Shown here piece by piece: positions 45,350 through 54,978 of a stretch of DNA of 64,000 nt. Every line of letters begins with the position of its first letter. Position 1 is the stretch's first letter. This DNA comes from Candidatus Helarchaeota archaeon. GTDB taxonomy: Archaea; Asgardarchaeota; Lokiarchaeia; Helarchaeales; RDOG01. Below the pieces are notes generated by a model that saw only the letters and a list, made by a program, of their open reading frames with translations, ran no database searches and was not told the DNA's origin. The stretch is from positions 310,001-374,000 of the forward strand of contig JAHPZH010000002.1 in the NCBI GenBank assembly GCA_019058315.1, written 5' to 3'. The position numbers were made by a program, and so were the translations under genes.

Positions 45350-48300
45350 ATGAATATGATAGGGAATAAATTAACAAAAGCATTCACGTTATTAACTTTA
45401 CTTTTTTTATTAAGTTCGAGTATGCAATTTATATTTTCGCATGAATCTAGCAATTTATCATATATCTACTCTTCAAGTTCTTATACTGAACCAACTGTGG
45501 CAATAGCTAATGAAAATCCTCCTACATTGACTAATGGACAGGTTTATCCGACGATAGGGTACAAAAAGGCCACAAGGTTTACTTTTTCGGTTAATTATAC
45601 TGATGCTGATAATAATACACCTGATTATGTAAATGTGACAATAAATGGGACATCTCATATCATGAATAAGCAAGATGGATTTGATAGTAATTATACGGAC
45701 GGTTGTATATATGAATCTATTATATTATTAAATGAAACCGGGTCTTATACTTATCATTTTACTTGTTCAGATGGTATTTTTCCAGCAAGTCTTGGAACGC
45801 AAGTTGGTCCAACCGTAGAAAATTGCTCCTTATTTGAGAGTATGTACATAAATCATACCTTTACAAATTCTACTGGTGGAAGTGGTCCTTCGAGTTTTGT
45901 TTATTCATTTAACTCAGGACATAGTTTTAACGCGACTTGGACTTATTGGGGAGAAACATGGGATGTAGATGTTCGAAATAGAATCATAGAAAACACCACA
46001 AGTTGGTTTGGTAATAATAATCACACTCCAGCATGGATTTTTACAAATATTTCACTTGGAGATTCGGTCTTAATTGCTGTTAATAGTGAAGGTGACCATA
46101 CATTTAATGTTTCAGACGAATTTGAATATCAACTTTCGGGATTTGGTCCCATAGAGGTCTTGGTGTTGGAAGATCTGACTACTCCAGGCGGAATAGCTTG
46201 GTATGAGAAGAGCACAGGAATTCTTCTAAATGGGACTTTTTATTACAATGGAACGTCACAAAATTATACTTATGATTTTGTAAATACAAATGTTGAGTTC
46301 TCTTATATACCAAACTATCCACCAGAATTGACTCCAGGATTTATCGCACCATTAATTTACAATCAAACCAGTCTTTTAAATTTCACTGTTAATTATACAG
46401 ATAAAAATAATGATGTTCCCGAATATGTGAACGTGCTAATTAATGGAACTTCTTATCCAATGGAAAAACAAAACTCATCGGATGAATACTACATAGATGG
46501 TTGTTTATATCGATATCTTATTTATTTACAACCAGGAACTTATAATTATTCATATGAATGCTCTGATGGAGCTCTTTATAATTCAACAAGCACTTATTTT
46601 GGGATAAATATTGTGGGAATTAATTCCAATTCTCCTACATTAATTAATGGGCAGGTAGATCCAGTTACAGGTTGGAATGGGGTGACATATTTCGCATTTA
46701 CGGTGAACTACACCGATACAGATAATAATGCTCCTAATTATATGAATGTGACAATCAATGGAACATCCTATTCTATGACCCAACAAGATATATATGATAG
46801 CAATTATTCCGATGGTTGTTTGTACTTATATAATACAACATTAAACGTAGTTGGTAATTATTCTTATTACTTCAATTGTTCGGATGGATCTTTTCCGGCA
46901 AGCATTGGTCCATACAGCAATTTAATGGTCGAGGAAGTAGAACAACTTGTAATTTTAATGCCAACACCTTCAAAATATGTAGACCCTTATGTAGATAAGT
47001 TTAAAATTTGGTATTATAACGAGACAAATAAACCAATTGATGTCACACATGTTCGTAAGGGAGGAGTTGAATGTATTGAATATGTTGAAGAACAAGGAGG
47101 GAATCCTAATGAGGATGTTATTGCAAGTATGGGATATAACGATATGGATCGTCTTAGGTTGGGGGGTTATCTAGATCCTTATCAGAGCCCAAACGCAATA
47201 TTTATTAATGATACTTATCTTGAAACAATTCCTGGAAAAAATCCTGATGGGTATTTCACCGGATTTAGTTATAATGCCTTAGGAATTATGGTGAATAATG
47301 ATACTCTTCAAAATAATAATCTATCATATCCTACGGGATATAGGGACTTAGCGTTTAACCATAGTTATAAGGATTTCATTATTATGGGCTCTCCTGTTTT
47401 AGGCACAATTGCCCATACTAATATACAATTAATACTTTTTCACTATGGTTGGATTCAAGGATGGAATATAACCCTTCATTTGGCTTCATTAATAGACGAT
47501 TTCACTGACACAACTGGAACTGCAAATAGTTTAACTGCTGCTGGAGATTATGCTGCAGTTTTGACTAAAGACTCCTACTGGTGGGAATATACTGTTCAAA
47601 ATTACTCTGTTGGTTGGGTATGGCCAGATGAGGGTTCATATTTCCGAATTTTGCATACTGGCATATTGAGTGGAGCGAAAAATGAACAAAACGCTCAATT
47701 TTGGGTGGATTGGATGCTTAGTAAAGAAGGACAAGAAGCATGGATTGACTGTCGTTATGAAGGTGTGTTAAGATCTGACATTACATTGCCACCTGGAATG
47801 CATAGTATGAATGATTTGGCTAATATTACAGAAGCTGAACCAAATTATAGGCAAGATATTGAAGAAGCCCGATATGATACAGTAACTGATATATGTACGA
47901 ATATTATAGGATACCATGGTGAGTTAAAGAACAATTATGATGATGAGGAAGTTCTTGAATATTACCTTAATCTATGGGTAATAAAACCTCAGCAGGAAGC
48001 ACAAAAAGCAATAGAATTAGCAAAAGACACTATAAACTTAGCTTTTATGATGCCATTATCTGATCAAGGGCTAGATTTTCTTATTGTTTCAATAAATTTA
48101 TTTAATCATGCTAAAGAAAAGTACAGCTCAGAATATAACTATGAACAGGCAGCCTCAATAGCAAAAGATGCTGATTACTACGGAAAAATAGCAATGTTAT
48201 TCCCTGTTCAACCTCCAGTTTGGTTATATTACGTAATTATAACAATTATAGTCATAGCGTCATTTGTAATTATACTAAGTGTTTATTTAAAAAGAAGACA

Positions 48301-49414
48301 ACTAGAAAAACATAGTAAAGAGCTAGAGGTAAAGGTTAAAGAACGAACAAGTGAGTTATCTAAAGAAAAACAAAGAATTGAAACTATTATTGAGACTGTT
48401 CCAAATGGAATACTGGTATTGGAGTCAGATGGATCTTTATATTTATCTAATAGGATCTTTAGAAGATATTACCAAAAAATTTTACAAGAAAAGATACATC
48501 AAGACTTTAATATTAATGAAACTCCAAGTATTCAATTGTTTGATACTATAAGAAAGCTAATCACTTCAAAAGATCCGGAACCGATAACTATTGAACCATA
48601 TAAGGGGTTATATTTAAAATTATATTCGGCCCCGCTAGAATCTCGAACGAAAAAACCATTCGGTTTTATAATTGAACTTAATGATGTTACTCCATTTGTT
48701 GAATTTGATAATCAAAGAAAACAATTTGTTTCAACTGTTTCCCATGAATTACGTACACCTATCTCAGCAATTATTCAATCATTGAATAATATAAAGAAAT
48801 ATGGAGATCGAATGCAAGTTGATACGCGAAATAAATTAATGAACATATTAGATCTTAATGCAGATCTACTGGCACAGATGATTGAAGACCTATTATTGGT
48901 TTCCAGAATTGATGAAAAGAGAATTAAGCTTGAATGGAAGAAATATAATCTTAAAGATCTTCTAAATGAGGTTTTGTACGTATTAGAACCTAAAAGAAGG
49001 GAAAAAGAAATCGAAATAACTCTTGAGGCTGATAATGATATTTTATTATTTGGAGACCAAAAAAGAATTGGTCAAATATTCAGAAATCTAGTCGATAATG
49101 CAATAAAATATTCACCCAAAGGAAGTAAAATAGTGGTTAAAACAATTGATAATTATTTAGGTAAATATAACCAATTAAAAAAAGAGGGTGTCTTAATACA
49201 AGTTATTGATAATGGAAGAGGTATTCATAAAGATGAAATTTCCCACCTTTTTCAAAGGTTTTTTAGATCTGACGAAATAAGAGAGATAAGCGGTACAGGA
49301 TTGGGGCTATCAATAGCCAGAGATTTAGCCCGTAATCACCAAGGAGAAATATTCGTTGATAGTGAGTATGGGAAAGGATCAACATTTTCTGTTTTCCTTC
49401 CCAGAATACCTTAA
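45350..49414 (+). CDS. Giant sensor histidine kinase with Ig-like repeats and a solute-binding-protein ectodomain
   Basis: Protein of 1354 residues. It has a signal helix (about 8-30). Three Ig-like repeats follow, each with FxVNYTDxxNNxPxYxNVxINGTS and a YxCSDG end. Next is a bacterial extracellular-solute-binding-like domain (about 530-850: LVILMPTPSKYVDPYVDKF, NALGIMVNNDTL, WMLSKEGQEAW), a coiled region, one membrane helix (LYYVIITIIVIASFVIILSVYL, about 960-982) and a PAS-like domain. The kinase ends with HisKA H1132 (STVSHELRTP) and HATPase motifs (N-box VDNAIKYSP, G1 DNGRG, GTGLGLS). It is followed by its likely response regulator. Confidence 0.9.
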   Translation: MNMIGNKLTKAFTLLTLLFLLSSSMQFIFSHESSNLSYIYSSSSYTEPTVAIANENPPTLTNGQVYPTIGYKKATRFTFSVNYTDADNNTPDYVNVTINGTSHIMNKQDGFDSNYTDGCIYESIILLNETGSYTYHFTCSDGIFPASLGTQVGPTVENCSLFESMYINHTFTNSTGGSGPSSFVYSFNSGHSFNATWTYWGETWDVDVRNRIIENTTSWFGNNNHTPAWIFTNISLGDSVLIAVNSEGDHTFNVSDEFEYQLSGFGPIEVLVLEDLTTPGGIAWYEKSTGILLNGTFYYNGTSQNYTYDFVNTNVEFSYIPNYPPELTPGFIAPLIYNQTSLLNFTVNYTDKNNDVPEYVNVLINGTSYPMEKQNSSDEYYIDGCLYRYLIYLQPGTYNYSYECSDGALYNSTSTYFGINIVGINSNSPTLINGQVDPVTGWNGVTYFAFTVNYTDTDNNAPNYMNVTINGTSYSMTQQDIYDSNYSDGCLYLYNTTLNVVGNYSYYFNCSDGSFPASIGPYSNLMVEEVEQLVILMPTPSKYVDPYVDKFKIWYYNETNKPIDVTHVRKGGVECIEYVEEQGGNPNEDVIASMGYNDMDRLRLGGYLDPYQSPNAIFINDTYLETIPGKNPDGYFTGFSYNALGIMVNNDTLQNNNLSYPTGYRDLAFNHSYKDFIIMGSPVLGTIAHTNIQLILFHYGWIQGWNITLHLASLIDDFTDTTGTANSLTAAGDYAAVLTKDSYWWEYTVQNYSVGWVWPDEGSYFRILHTGILSGAKNEQNAQFWVDWMLSKEGQEAWIDCRYEGVLRSDITLPPGMHSMNDLANITEAEPNYRQDIEEARYDTVTDICTNIIGYHGELKNNYDDEEVLEYYLNLWVIKPQQEAQKAIELAKDTINLAFMMPLSDQGLDFLIVSINLFNHAKEKYSSEYNYEQAASIAKDADYYGKIAMLFPVQPPVWLYYVIITIIVIASFVIILSVYLKRRQLEKHSKELEVKVKERTSELSKEKQRIETIIETVPNGILVLESDGSLYLSNRIFRRYYQKILQEKIHQDFNINETPSIQLFDTIRKLITSKDPEPITIEPYKGLYLKLYSAPLESRTKKPFGFIIELNDVTPFVEFDNQRKQFVSTVSHELRTPISAIIQSLNNIKKYGDRMQVDTRNKLMNILDLNADLLAQMIEDLLLVSRIDEKRIKLEWKKYNLKDLLNEVLYVLEPKRREKEIEITLEADNDILLFGDQKRIGQIFRNLVDNAIKYSPKGSKIVVKTIDNYLGKYNQLKKEGVLIQVIDNGRGIHKDEISHLFQRFFRSDEIREISGTGLGLSIARDLARNHQGEIFVDSEYGKGSTFSVFLPRIP
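45512..46910 (+). repeat. Three Ig-like repeat modules inside the sensor kinase gene
   Basis: Copies begin near 45512, 46317 and 46627, each about 90-95 codons. Shared landmarks are an opening [N/Y][S/P]P-x-L, a central VNYTD...N...P-x-Y-x-NV-x-INGTS, a middle DGC[I/L]Y, and a closing Y-x-CSDG. Copies 1 and 3 are closest. Copies 2 and 3 are adjacent, while about 175 residues with no repeat separate 1 and 2. This implies internal duplication and insertion. Confidence 0.75.
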
Positions 49415-49492
49415 ATATTATCCGAAAAAGTCTAAATTATAATATAATATAAATGATAATTATAAAAAATTGAGAAAAATAGAGGAATATAG

Positions 49493-50371
49493 ATGAAACC
49501 TATGATATTGGTCGTTGAAGACAAGGAAGATATTTTGTTAAATTTGAAAATTACTTTAGAATTTAACGAATTTAATGTAACTACAGCAAGAGATGGAGTG
49601 GAAGCGTTAGAAAATCTTTCAAAACTTGAAAAACCACCTAATCTCATCTTAAGTGATATAATGATGCCTAGAATGAATGGCTATGATTTTTTCGAAGAGG
49701 TTTCTAAAAACCCCCTATGGAATTCAATTCCTTTTATTTTCTTAACGGCTAAAACCTCTCCTGATGAGGTTCGTTTTGGTAAAATGTTAGGTGTGGATGA
49801 CTATATCAAGAAACCCTTTAAAGAAGAGGATTTACTTGCCAGTATTTCTGGAAAATTAGCTAAGAGTGAAAAAGTTAAATCAATTAATAAAAAAATTGAA
49901 GAATATTATTCTGCTTTGAAATTAGACTTTATTCCTTCAATAGATGAAAAGGAAAAAAAATCAATTATTTTATTATTAGTAATCTGGGATGATAAAGTGG
50001 GACCTGAATTGAAAATTTCCTATCCACATCAAATACAACTACCTGTACCCCTCGCAAAGGTAGGATTTCAATTATTTAATAGTGTGTCGTCTATTTACGG
50101 ACAAAGTGAAATCCAAGAAGCAGAAGGTATTCTGATAGATATTAAAAATATACAAAAGCAAGGGTATATTTATTTTAATGCAATTCCTAATTTAGAAATA
50201 AGAGGATTTGAACAACCATTCATGTTAGGAGTAATAACTTCACAGATCTCTTACTTTGAATCATTAAAGATAAAAGAAGTTCTTCAAGAAATATCAATAG
50301 AAATTAAAGAGTGTCGACAATGGAATATAGAAAAATATTGGGAGCAGATTTCAAATCTCCTTTCTACATAA
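49493..50371 (+). CDS. Response regulator with C-terminal longin-like domain
   Basis: Protein of 292 residues. The receiver domain (1-120) is complete: acidic pair ED at 9-10, phospho-acceptor D55 (LSDIMMPRMNG), T85 and K107 (IKKPF). After a linker, residues ~157-292 read as a longin-type fold: strand SIILLLVIWD, VGPELKISYP, helix PVPLAKVGFQLFNSVSSI, strands GILIDI, GYIYFNAI and PFMLGVITS, then two helices. The WDDKVGPELKISYP opening recalls the GP-x-I motif of eukaryotic NPRL2-like longins. It lies 78 bp after the sensor kinase and has no DNA-binding domain. Confidence 0.85.
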   Translation: MKPMILVVEDKEDILLNLKITLEFNEFNVTTARDGVEALENLSKLEKPPNLILSDIMMPRMNGYDFFEEVSKNPLWNSIPFIFLTAKTSPDEVRFGKMLGVDDYIKKPFKEEDLLASISGKLAKSEKVKSINKKIEEYYSALKLDFIPSIDEKEKKSIILLLVIWDDKVGPELKISYPHQIQLPVPLAKVGFQLFNSVSSIYGQSEIQEAEGILIDIKNIQKQGYIYFNAIPNLEIRGFEQPFMLGVITSQISYFESLKIKEVLQEISIEIKECRQWNIEKYWEQISNLLST

Positions 50372-50919
50372 ATTCTGCCCTAAAAATCCTTTAATTTCTT
50401 TTATTATATATTCTTAAATACCCATTTGGAATAATTTTTTCCGCTCTGGAAAATTAGTAGATAAATCTTGCTGGTTTTTATTAAGTTCTGTCATGAAAAT
50501 TTCCCTATTTATATTTTTATTTCATCTCTTCTTATTAAAAAATTTATAAAAATAAAATTTATTGATTAAGAATTCAGTTAATTTAATAATAGTCTTTTTC
50601 CACTTTCGTAAAAATCTAAAAATTTATTGAAATTAATTTATTCAAAAAATTTATTTTAATAATCGAGATTTTTTTTATTGATAAAATTAAAATTTATAAG
50701 GTATTCAGCTTATTGGCATTTTATAATAATTCTATTATAAAATAAAATATGATTTCTATTATTTTCCTTTTATAAATATCAAGAAATTGCTTTCTTCATC
50801 CCATACATTTATAAATTTAACAGTCATCAGTAAAAGTGAAATTTCATTTATACGAAAAATAGCTATAAATATCAATTTCAACTGGAAAATATGTTTTTAC
50901 GAGAGGCGGATAAAAAAAT
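50372..50919. other. 548-bp AT-rich gap upstream of Orc1/Cdc6, possible replication origin
   Basis: There is no open gene here. The sequence is extremely AT-rich, as expected for a duplex-unwinding element, and it adjoins an Orc1/Cdc6 gene. Two similar motifs, TTCCGCTCTGGAAAAT (50439-50454) and TTTCAACTGGAAAAT (50876-50890), share CTGGAAAAT and partial dyad symmetry. They loosely recall origin-recognition-box cores (TTCCAnTGGAAA). The second lies about 30 nt before the cdc6 ATG. Evidence for an origin is weak because other Orc1 boxes are not seen. Confidence 0.35.
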
Positions 50920-51846
50920 ATGACCTCAAGAGCATTTGAATCACTAGACGAAGTTTTTAGCAAATTTTTACAAAATAAAGATAGCATTTTTAAAGATAGA
51001 GAAGCATTAAGTCATGGTTATGTTCCTTATAAACTCTATCATAGAGAAAAGCAATATAAATCTATTTTTGAAGCGTTATTAACAGGATATAAAAATAAAA
51101 ATTCATTCATTTTATGTTACGGAGATGCAGGAACTGGAAAGACTTCTTTAATAATGTCCTTATTAAACAAAATCTCTAAAAAATGTGAGGAGATTGGCTG
51201 TAATGACATATTTACTTCTTTAATTAATTGTCGTCTGACGACCACTAAATATCGAATACTCGTCAACTTAATTAGCCAAATTGGATTACCGATCCCTTCT
51301 AGACTTAATTTTAATAAATTATTTCAAAGATTTAAAAAAGAAATTGATACGAAAAATCGATTTATAATATTAGTCTTAGATGAAATTGATAGAATCTTTG
51401 GTAATAGTTCCAAAAATGCAAAAAATATTGCTAATCTATTAATAAGTCTGAGCAATCAGTTAAAAAATACAAAATTATGTATTATTGGAATATCTAAAGA
51501 TTTGAATTTTAAAAATCATTTATCTGCAGAGTTTTTATCAAATATAAGTATTTATTTGTGTGAATTTCAGCCATATAATGCAAACGAAATGCGATACATT
51601 TTGAGTGAAAGAGTCATTTTAGGATTTTGTCCTGGTGTTGTATCTGAAAGAGTATTAAATTTAATCGCTGTTTTTTCAGCAGAAGCGGGGGGAGATGCTA
51701 GATATGCATTATGTTTATTACAAAAAGCAGGAGAACTTGCTGAAAGAAATGGTGAGAAAACTATAACTGAAGAACATGTAAAAAATGTCCGTAAAATATT
51801 AAAAAACAGTAATAGTAAATATAATGGATATTGTAAAATAAATTAG
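50920..51846 (+). CDS. Orc1/Cdc6-family AAA+ protein lacking the winged-helix domain
   Basis: Protein of 308 residues. It opens with GYVPYKLYHREKQY, the usual Orc1 N-terminal signature, and has Walker A GDAGTGKTS (68-76), Walker B LVLDEID (151-157) and sensor-1/2-like positions. AGGDARYALCLLQKAGELAERNGEKTITEEHV marks the lid domain. Archaeal Orc1/Cdc6 proteins are usually about 400 residues and end in a DNA-binding winged helix; here the protein stops right after the lid. It may be a non-initiator paralog or a regulatory form. The frame ends in TAG with no obvious continuation. Confidence 0.85.
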   Translation: MTSRAFESLDEVFSKFLQNKDSIFKDREALSHGYVPYKLYHREKQYKSIFEALLTGYKNKNSFILCYGDAGTGKTSLIMSLLNKISKKCEEIGCNDIFTSLINCRLTTTKYRILVNLISQIGLPIPSRLNFNKLFQRFKKEIDTKNRFIILVLDEIDRIFGNSSKNAKNIANLLISLSNQLKNTKLCIIGISKDLNFKNHLSAEFLSNISIYLCEFQPYNANEMRYILSERVILGFCPGVVSERVLNLIAVFSAEAGGDARYALCLLQKAGELAERNGEKTITEEHVKNVRKILKNSNSKYNGYCKIN

Positions 51847-51867
51847 AGAATAATAAAAAAAATTTCA

Positions 51868-52968
51868 TTAATTTTTTTCAAGATTTTCAAGAAATCTAGC
51901 TGCTCTTTCTGCTTTCCAATTTGAATATTTTGAAATTTTGGAAATTATATCTTGTTTCTCATCTTTTTTAAGGGATTTTTCCTTTATATACCCTTGACGA
52001 ACGGCTCCATTAAAAATTTCTTCCCCGTTTGGTCTTCTTATTACTACTGTTGTAAATCCATCAGGTGCACCAAGTCCTCCAAAAGATAAATCAGAAAAAT
52101 GATTTGAGTAGTCTTTGCAGGCATGACATGCAGGGCGCATATAATCTTCTAATTGTTCAAATTTAATATTTATTCTTTTACCATTTATTAAGTCGATTAT
52201 CAAATTTTCTTTGATATTAATTTTCTTAATATCTTTAAGCTTGATTTTTAATTGATTTTCTAGTTTTTCCTTAAGAAATTTATCAAAAGAAAAATTTTCA
52301 GTACAAAATAGACCAAATACATAACTTATATTATTTGAGGGAACAACTCCAAGTTCTTGCATTTTTCTAATTGTAGTAATTTGGCAAGGAGTCCCAACTA
52401 CCGCCAATTTCTTAAATTCCTTTTCTTCACTTTTCTTTAAAGATGTTATTGTAGGGGTATAAGTAGAATATTTACTTGTCTCATAGATACTGTGAGAAAC
52501 ATCATACGTTGAACCTGCAGATTCAAGAATATCTTCTTTAGTGGTTGCAATTATAGCTTCTCTTGAAAATGGACCAATCTTTTTAGATAGAATTGCACCA
52601 TCTATTAATCCTTTATCTAATAAATAAATCAACAGAGATGTTACAACTCCACCATCAGTTGCAATTCTTAGTATATTTTCATCTGTAGTTTGAGCTTGGG
52701 TAATTCTTTTATAATATCCTAGAGGATAATCAAACTTATATTTAGCTTTTAATTCGTCCTTAAAAGCTATAATTTGAGGACAAATAAGATAGCAAATTCC
52801 ACATTCTAAACATTTATCTTTATTTATGTAAACTGGAGGTCCGTCAGGAGACATTTCAATAACGCCAAAATCTCCTGCAGAACAAAAACTTACGCAGCCT
52901 CCACATCGTCCACACAGTCCTTTTTCATGAACTTCTTTTATTAAATCAGCAAATGTCTTTTTTGCCAT
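51868..52968 (-). CDS. Coenzyme F420 hydrogenase/dehydrogenase beta-subunit (FrhB)-like protein
   Basis: Protein of 366 residues. Two N-terminal 4Fe-4S motifs (CGRCGGCVSFC, CLECGICYLICP) precede an FrhB catalytic domain: TDGGVVTSLLIYLLDKGLIDGAI, VVGTPCQITTIRKMQEL, YVFGLFCTENFS and MRPACHACKDYSNHFSDLSFGG. Family members are flavin proteins that transfer electrons between ferredoxin or other carriers and F420 or other acceptors. It is last in the minus-strand redox cluster, 91 bp after the DUF169 gene. Confidence 0.9.
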   Translation of the reverse strand: MAKKTFADLIKEVHEKGLCGRCGGCVSFCSAGDFGVIEMSPDGPPVYINKDKCLECGICYLICPQIIAFKDELKAKYKFDYPLGYYKRITQAQTTDENILRIATDGGVVTSLLIYLLDKGLIDGAILSKKIGPFSREAIIATTKEDILESAGSTYDVSHSIYETSKYSTYTPTITSLKKSEEKEFKKLAVVGTPCQITTIRKMQELGVVPSNNISYVFGLFCTENFSFDKFLKEKLENQLKIKLKDIKKINIKENLIIDLINGKRINIKFEQLEDYMRPACHACKDYSNHFSDLSFGGLGAPDGFTTVVIRRPNGEEIFNGAVRQGYIKEKSLKKDEKQDIISKISKYSNWKAERAARFLENLEKN

Positions 52969-53059
52969 TTAAAATACTTCCTTTTTAGCTTTGGTTTAAA
53001 TTAATGCTAAAATACAATCAAGAAAAAATAATACAAAAATTATGGATGAAATCCTAATT

Positions 53060-53872
53060 TTAAGAATCCACCTTTTTTTCACGTTCCATTTTCTTTTTAA
53101 CTTTTTTTGCGTGACTTTTACCACCATAAGCATCAAATAGACCAGGGGTAGGGTCTATTTCTGCTCCATAAAAGGGTATAGGGTATCTTATTCCCTTTTT
53201 ATAAAGTTCCTCTAGACCATTTACAGCTTTTTCATACATATCAGCAGGAATCGCTATAGCCAATTCATCATCTTGAAGGCCACCATACCGTCTTTCTCCA
53301 TAACATGGAATTGATATTTGTGGTTTCTTATTTATAAAACATCTAGCTATAACATCAGCACAACTCGATTCTCCAACACAAAACATTTCCATAACTTTGT
53401 AATCCTCATATTGTAAAGCGTTAATTAATACAATCATTTGAGCTGGATTTGCATATATTAGAATAATATCCGGATCAAATGGATTATATACTAAAGGAGC
53501 CATAATAAGAGCATTATATTTACCGAAAGGTAAAGTTGGGAAGGTTTCTTCAAATTTCTTTGATTCTTCAATTGTCTTAAACCACTTGATTGCCCGATAT
53601 GTTCCAGTCTTAACCATTTGCGGCTTTTCAATAAAACCAAGCATATAAGCACATATTGGAGTAGCTAAATTTTCCTCTGTAATCCCCACAGTCCAATCAT
53701 GTGTGCGAACTTTAGTAATAAATTGACAAAGAGTCTGTTTAGTCTTTGAAATACGTACCCAAGGATTTTTAGTTAAACCCTCTTTATTTTCTAGAAGTTT
53801 AAAAGCTACAGGAAAATCTTTTAAGCGTAATAATCGTTCAATTCTTTTCGTTAATTTTGTCCAATTTGGCAT
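53060..53872 (-). CDS. DUF169-family protein
   Basis: Protein of 270 residues: PVAFKLLENKEGL, TLCQFITKVRTHDWTVGITEENLATPICAYMLGF, PFGKYNALIMAPLVYNPFDPDIILIYANPAQMIVLINA, SSCADVIARCFINKKPQISIPCYGERRYGGLQDDELAIAIPADMYEKAVNGL. This order is the DUF169 signature, found in anaerobes and never assigned a reaction. Conserved Cys residues suggest metal or cofactor binding. It follows the PHP gene by 9 bp, so the two are one transcription unit. Confidence 0.88.
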   Translation of the reverse strand: MPNWTKLTKRIERLLRLKDFPVAFKLLENKEGLTKNPWVRISKTKQTLCQFITKVRTHDWTVGITEENLATPICAYMLGFIEKPQMVKTGTYRAIKWFKTIEESKKFEETFPTLPFGKYNALIMAPLVYNPFDPDIILIYANPAQMIVLINALQYEDYKVMEMFCVGESSCADVIARCFINKKPQISIPCYGERRYGGLQDDELAIAIPADMYEKAVNGLEELYKKGIRYPIPFYGAEIDPTPGLFDAYGGKSHAKKVKKKMEREKKVDS

Positions 53873-53881
53873 AATATTTCC

Positions 53882-54511
53882 TCATTTTCTAAATTTCTTT
53901 ACTTCAAAATTACTTGCATGTAATTCTTTAACAAGATCATTTTCATTTTTTATTTCATTTTGGAATTCGGTCACAACTTTTCCAATTTCATATAATTCGT
54001 GGGCATCAGATCCTCCAATTCCTATCAGTTGCAGTTTTTTATTAACTTTAAATGCAAATTTATTGGCTTGATCTGAAACACGTCCATTATTTATTTCAAT
54101 TCCATCCATAAATTTGAATATAGGTCTATTTGCACCATCTTCAATAGATAGTTTTAAAGCTCCAATTCCAACAACTAAAAATTCTCTAAATGGATGTGCT
54201 GCTGCAACAAAAACCCCATCATTTCCCACAAATTCCCTTAATTCTTGAACAGAAATTATGTCATCCGTATTATTATTAGAGCCATATACCAAAACATCGC
54301 CTTGTAAAGTTGTAAACTCATTTCCCTGTAAAATTAATAAATCATGTTTTTTTTGCAGTTCACTTATTTCCTCTTTGGATCTTATTTTATTATGTTCGGT
54401 GAAGACTATACCATCTAATCCAATTTTTTTAGCTTCATTGATGGCTTGTTCTGGGCTTATATTTGAACAAGGGGAAATGGGTTTTGTATGAATATGCAGA
54501 TCAATAATCAA
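53882..54511 (-). CDS. PHP-domain metal-dependent phosphoesterase
   Basis: About 209 residues from a TTG at 54511; AAGGA lies 9 nt upstream and the overlap with the previous gene is 11 nt. The frame extends to 54559. It has the PHP metal motifs DLHIHTKPISPCSNIS, GIVFTEHN, AAAHPF and GGSDAHELYEIGKV. This is the trinuclear-metal phosphoesterase fold, as in PolX PHP domains and histidinol phosphatase-like proteins. The substrate is unknown. It is tightly coupled to a DUF2889 gene and to DUF169. Confidence 0.88.
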   Translation of the reverse strand: MIIDLHIHTKPISPCSNISPEQAINEAKKIGLDGIVFTEHNKIRSKEEISELQKKHDLLILQGNEFTTLQGDVLVYGSNNNTDDIISVQELREFVGNDGVFVAAAHPFREFLVVGIGALKLSIEDGANRPIFKFMDGIEINNGRVSDQANKFAFKVNKKLQLIGIGGSDAHELYEIGKVVTEFQNEIKNENDLVKELHASNFEVKKFRK

Positions 54512-54965
54512 ATTCGTTAAATTCCTTACAAAAGTTCTTAATTTGTGGATATTTTTCAACCAAACCCTTTAAAAATTCTTCCTGGGAGAGGTTTGGATTT
54601 TTCTCAATGGCTTCTCGCCAATTTAATGTAATTAGAGCTGGTATTAATGAGTCACAACATTCATTAATTATGTTAGCATAATGGCGACAGCCGGGTCTAC
54701 CTATCATTCTTCTTATTTTGCTTGAAAATCCTGGTTCAATTTTTAATCCCAATGCTAAATCTAATTTTTCAGTGGCTTTGGGACATAAAGGGGTTGTATA
54801 TCTTTTCATTTTACCCTCTATGGAAGTAATCTCAAATTCTGGTAATTTAACATGCATTTCAACTTCATGTGCATAAAGATTATCCTCTAGAACACCACTG
54901 ATGAGATATTCCTCATCGTTGATTTTTTCATAGCCCACAAATTTATTACGACAAAAATTTAACAT
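54501..54965 (-). CDS. DUF2889-family protein, copy 2
   Basis: Protein of 154 residues: VGYEKINDEEYLISGVLEDNLYAHEVEMHVKLPEFEITSIEGKMKRYTTPLCPKATEKLDLALGLKIEPGF, then GRPGCRHYANIINECCDSLIPALITL. This is the DUF2889 layout, with an early beta domain and Cys at CPKA, GC-x-HY and ECC positions. The family has no known function. It lies 13 bp after a paralog and overlaps the PHP gene, whose start it probably couples. Confidence 0.82.
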   Translation of the reverse strand: MLNFCRNKFVGYEKINDEEYLISGVLEDNLYAHEVEMHVKLPEFEITSIEGKMKRYTTPLCPKATEKLDLALGLKIEPGFSSKIRRMIGRPGCRHYANIINECCDSLIPALITLNWREAIEKNPNLSQEEFLKGLVEKYPQIKNFCKEFNEFDY

Positions 54966-54978
54966 ATGACTATCTCCG

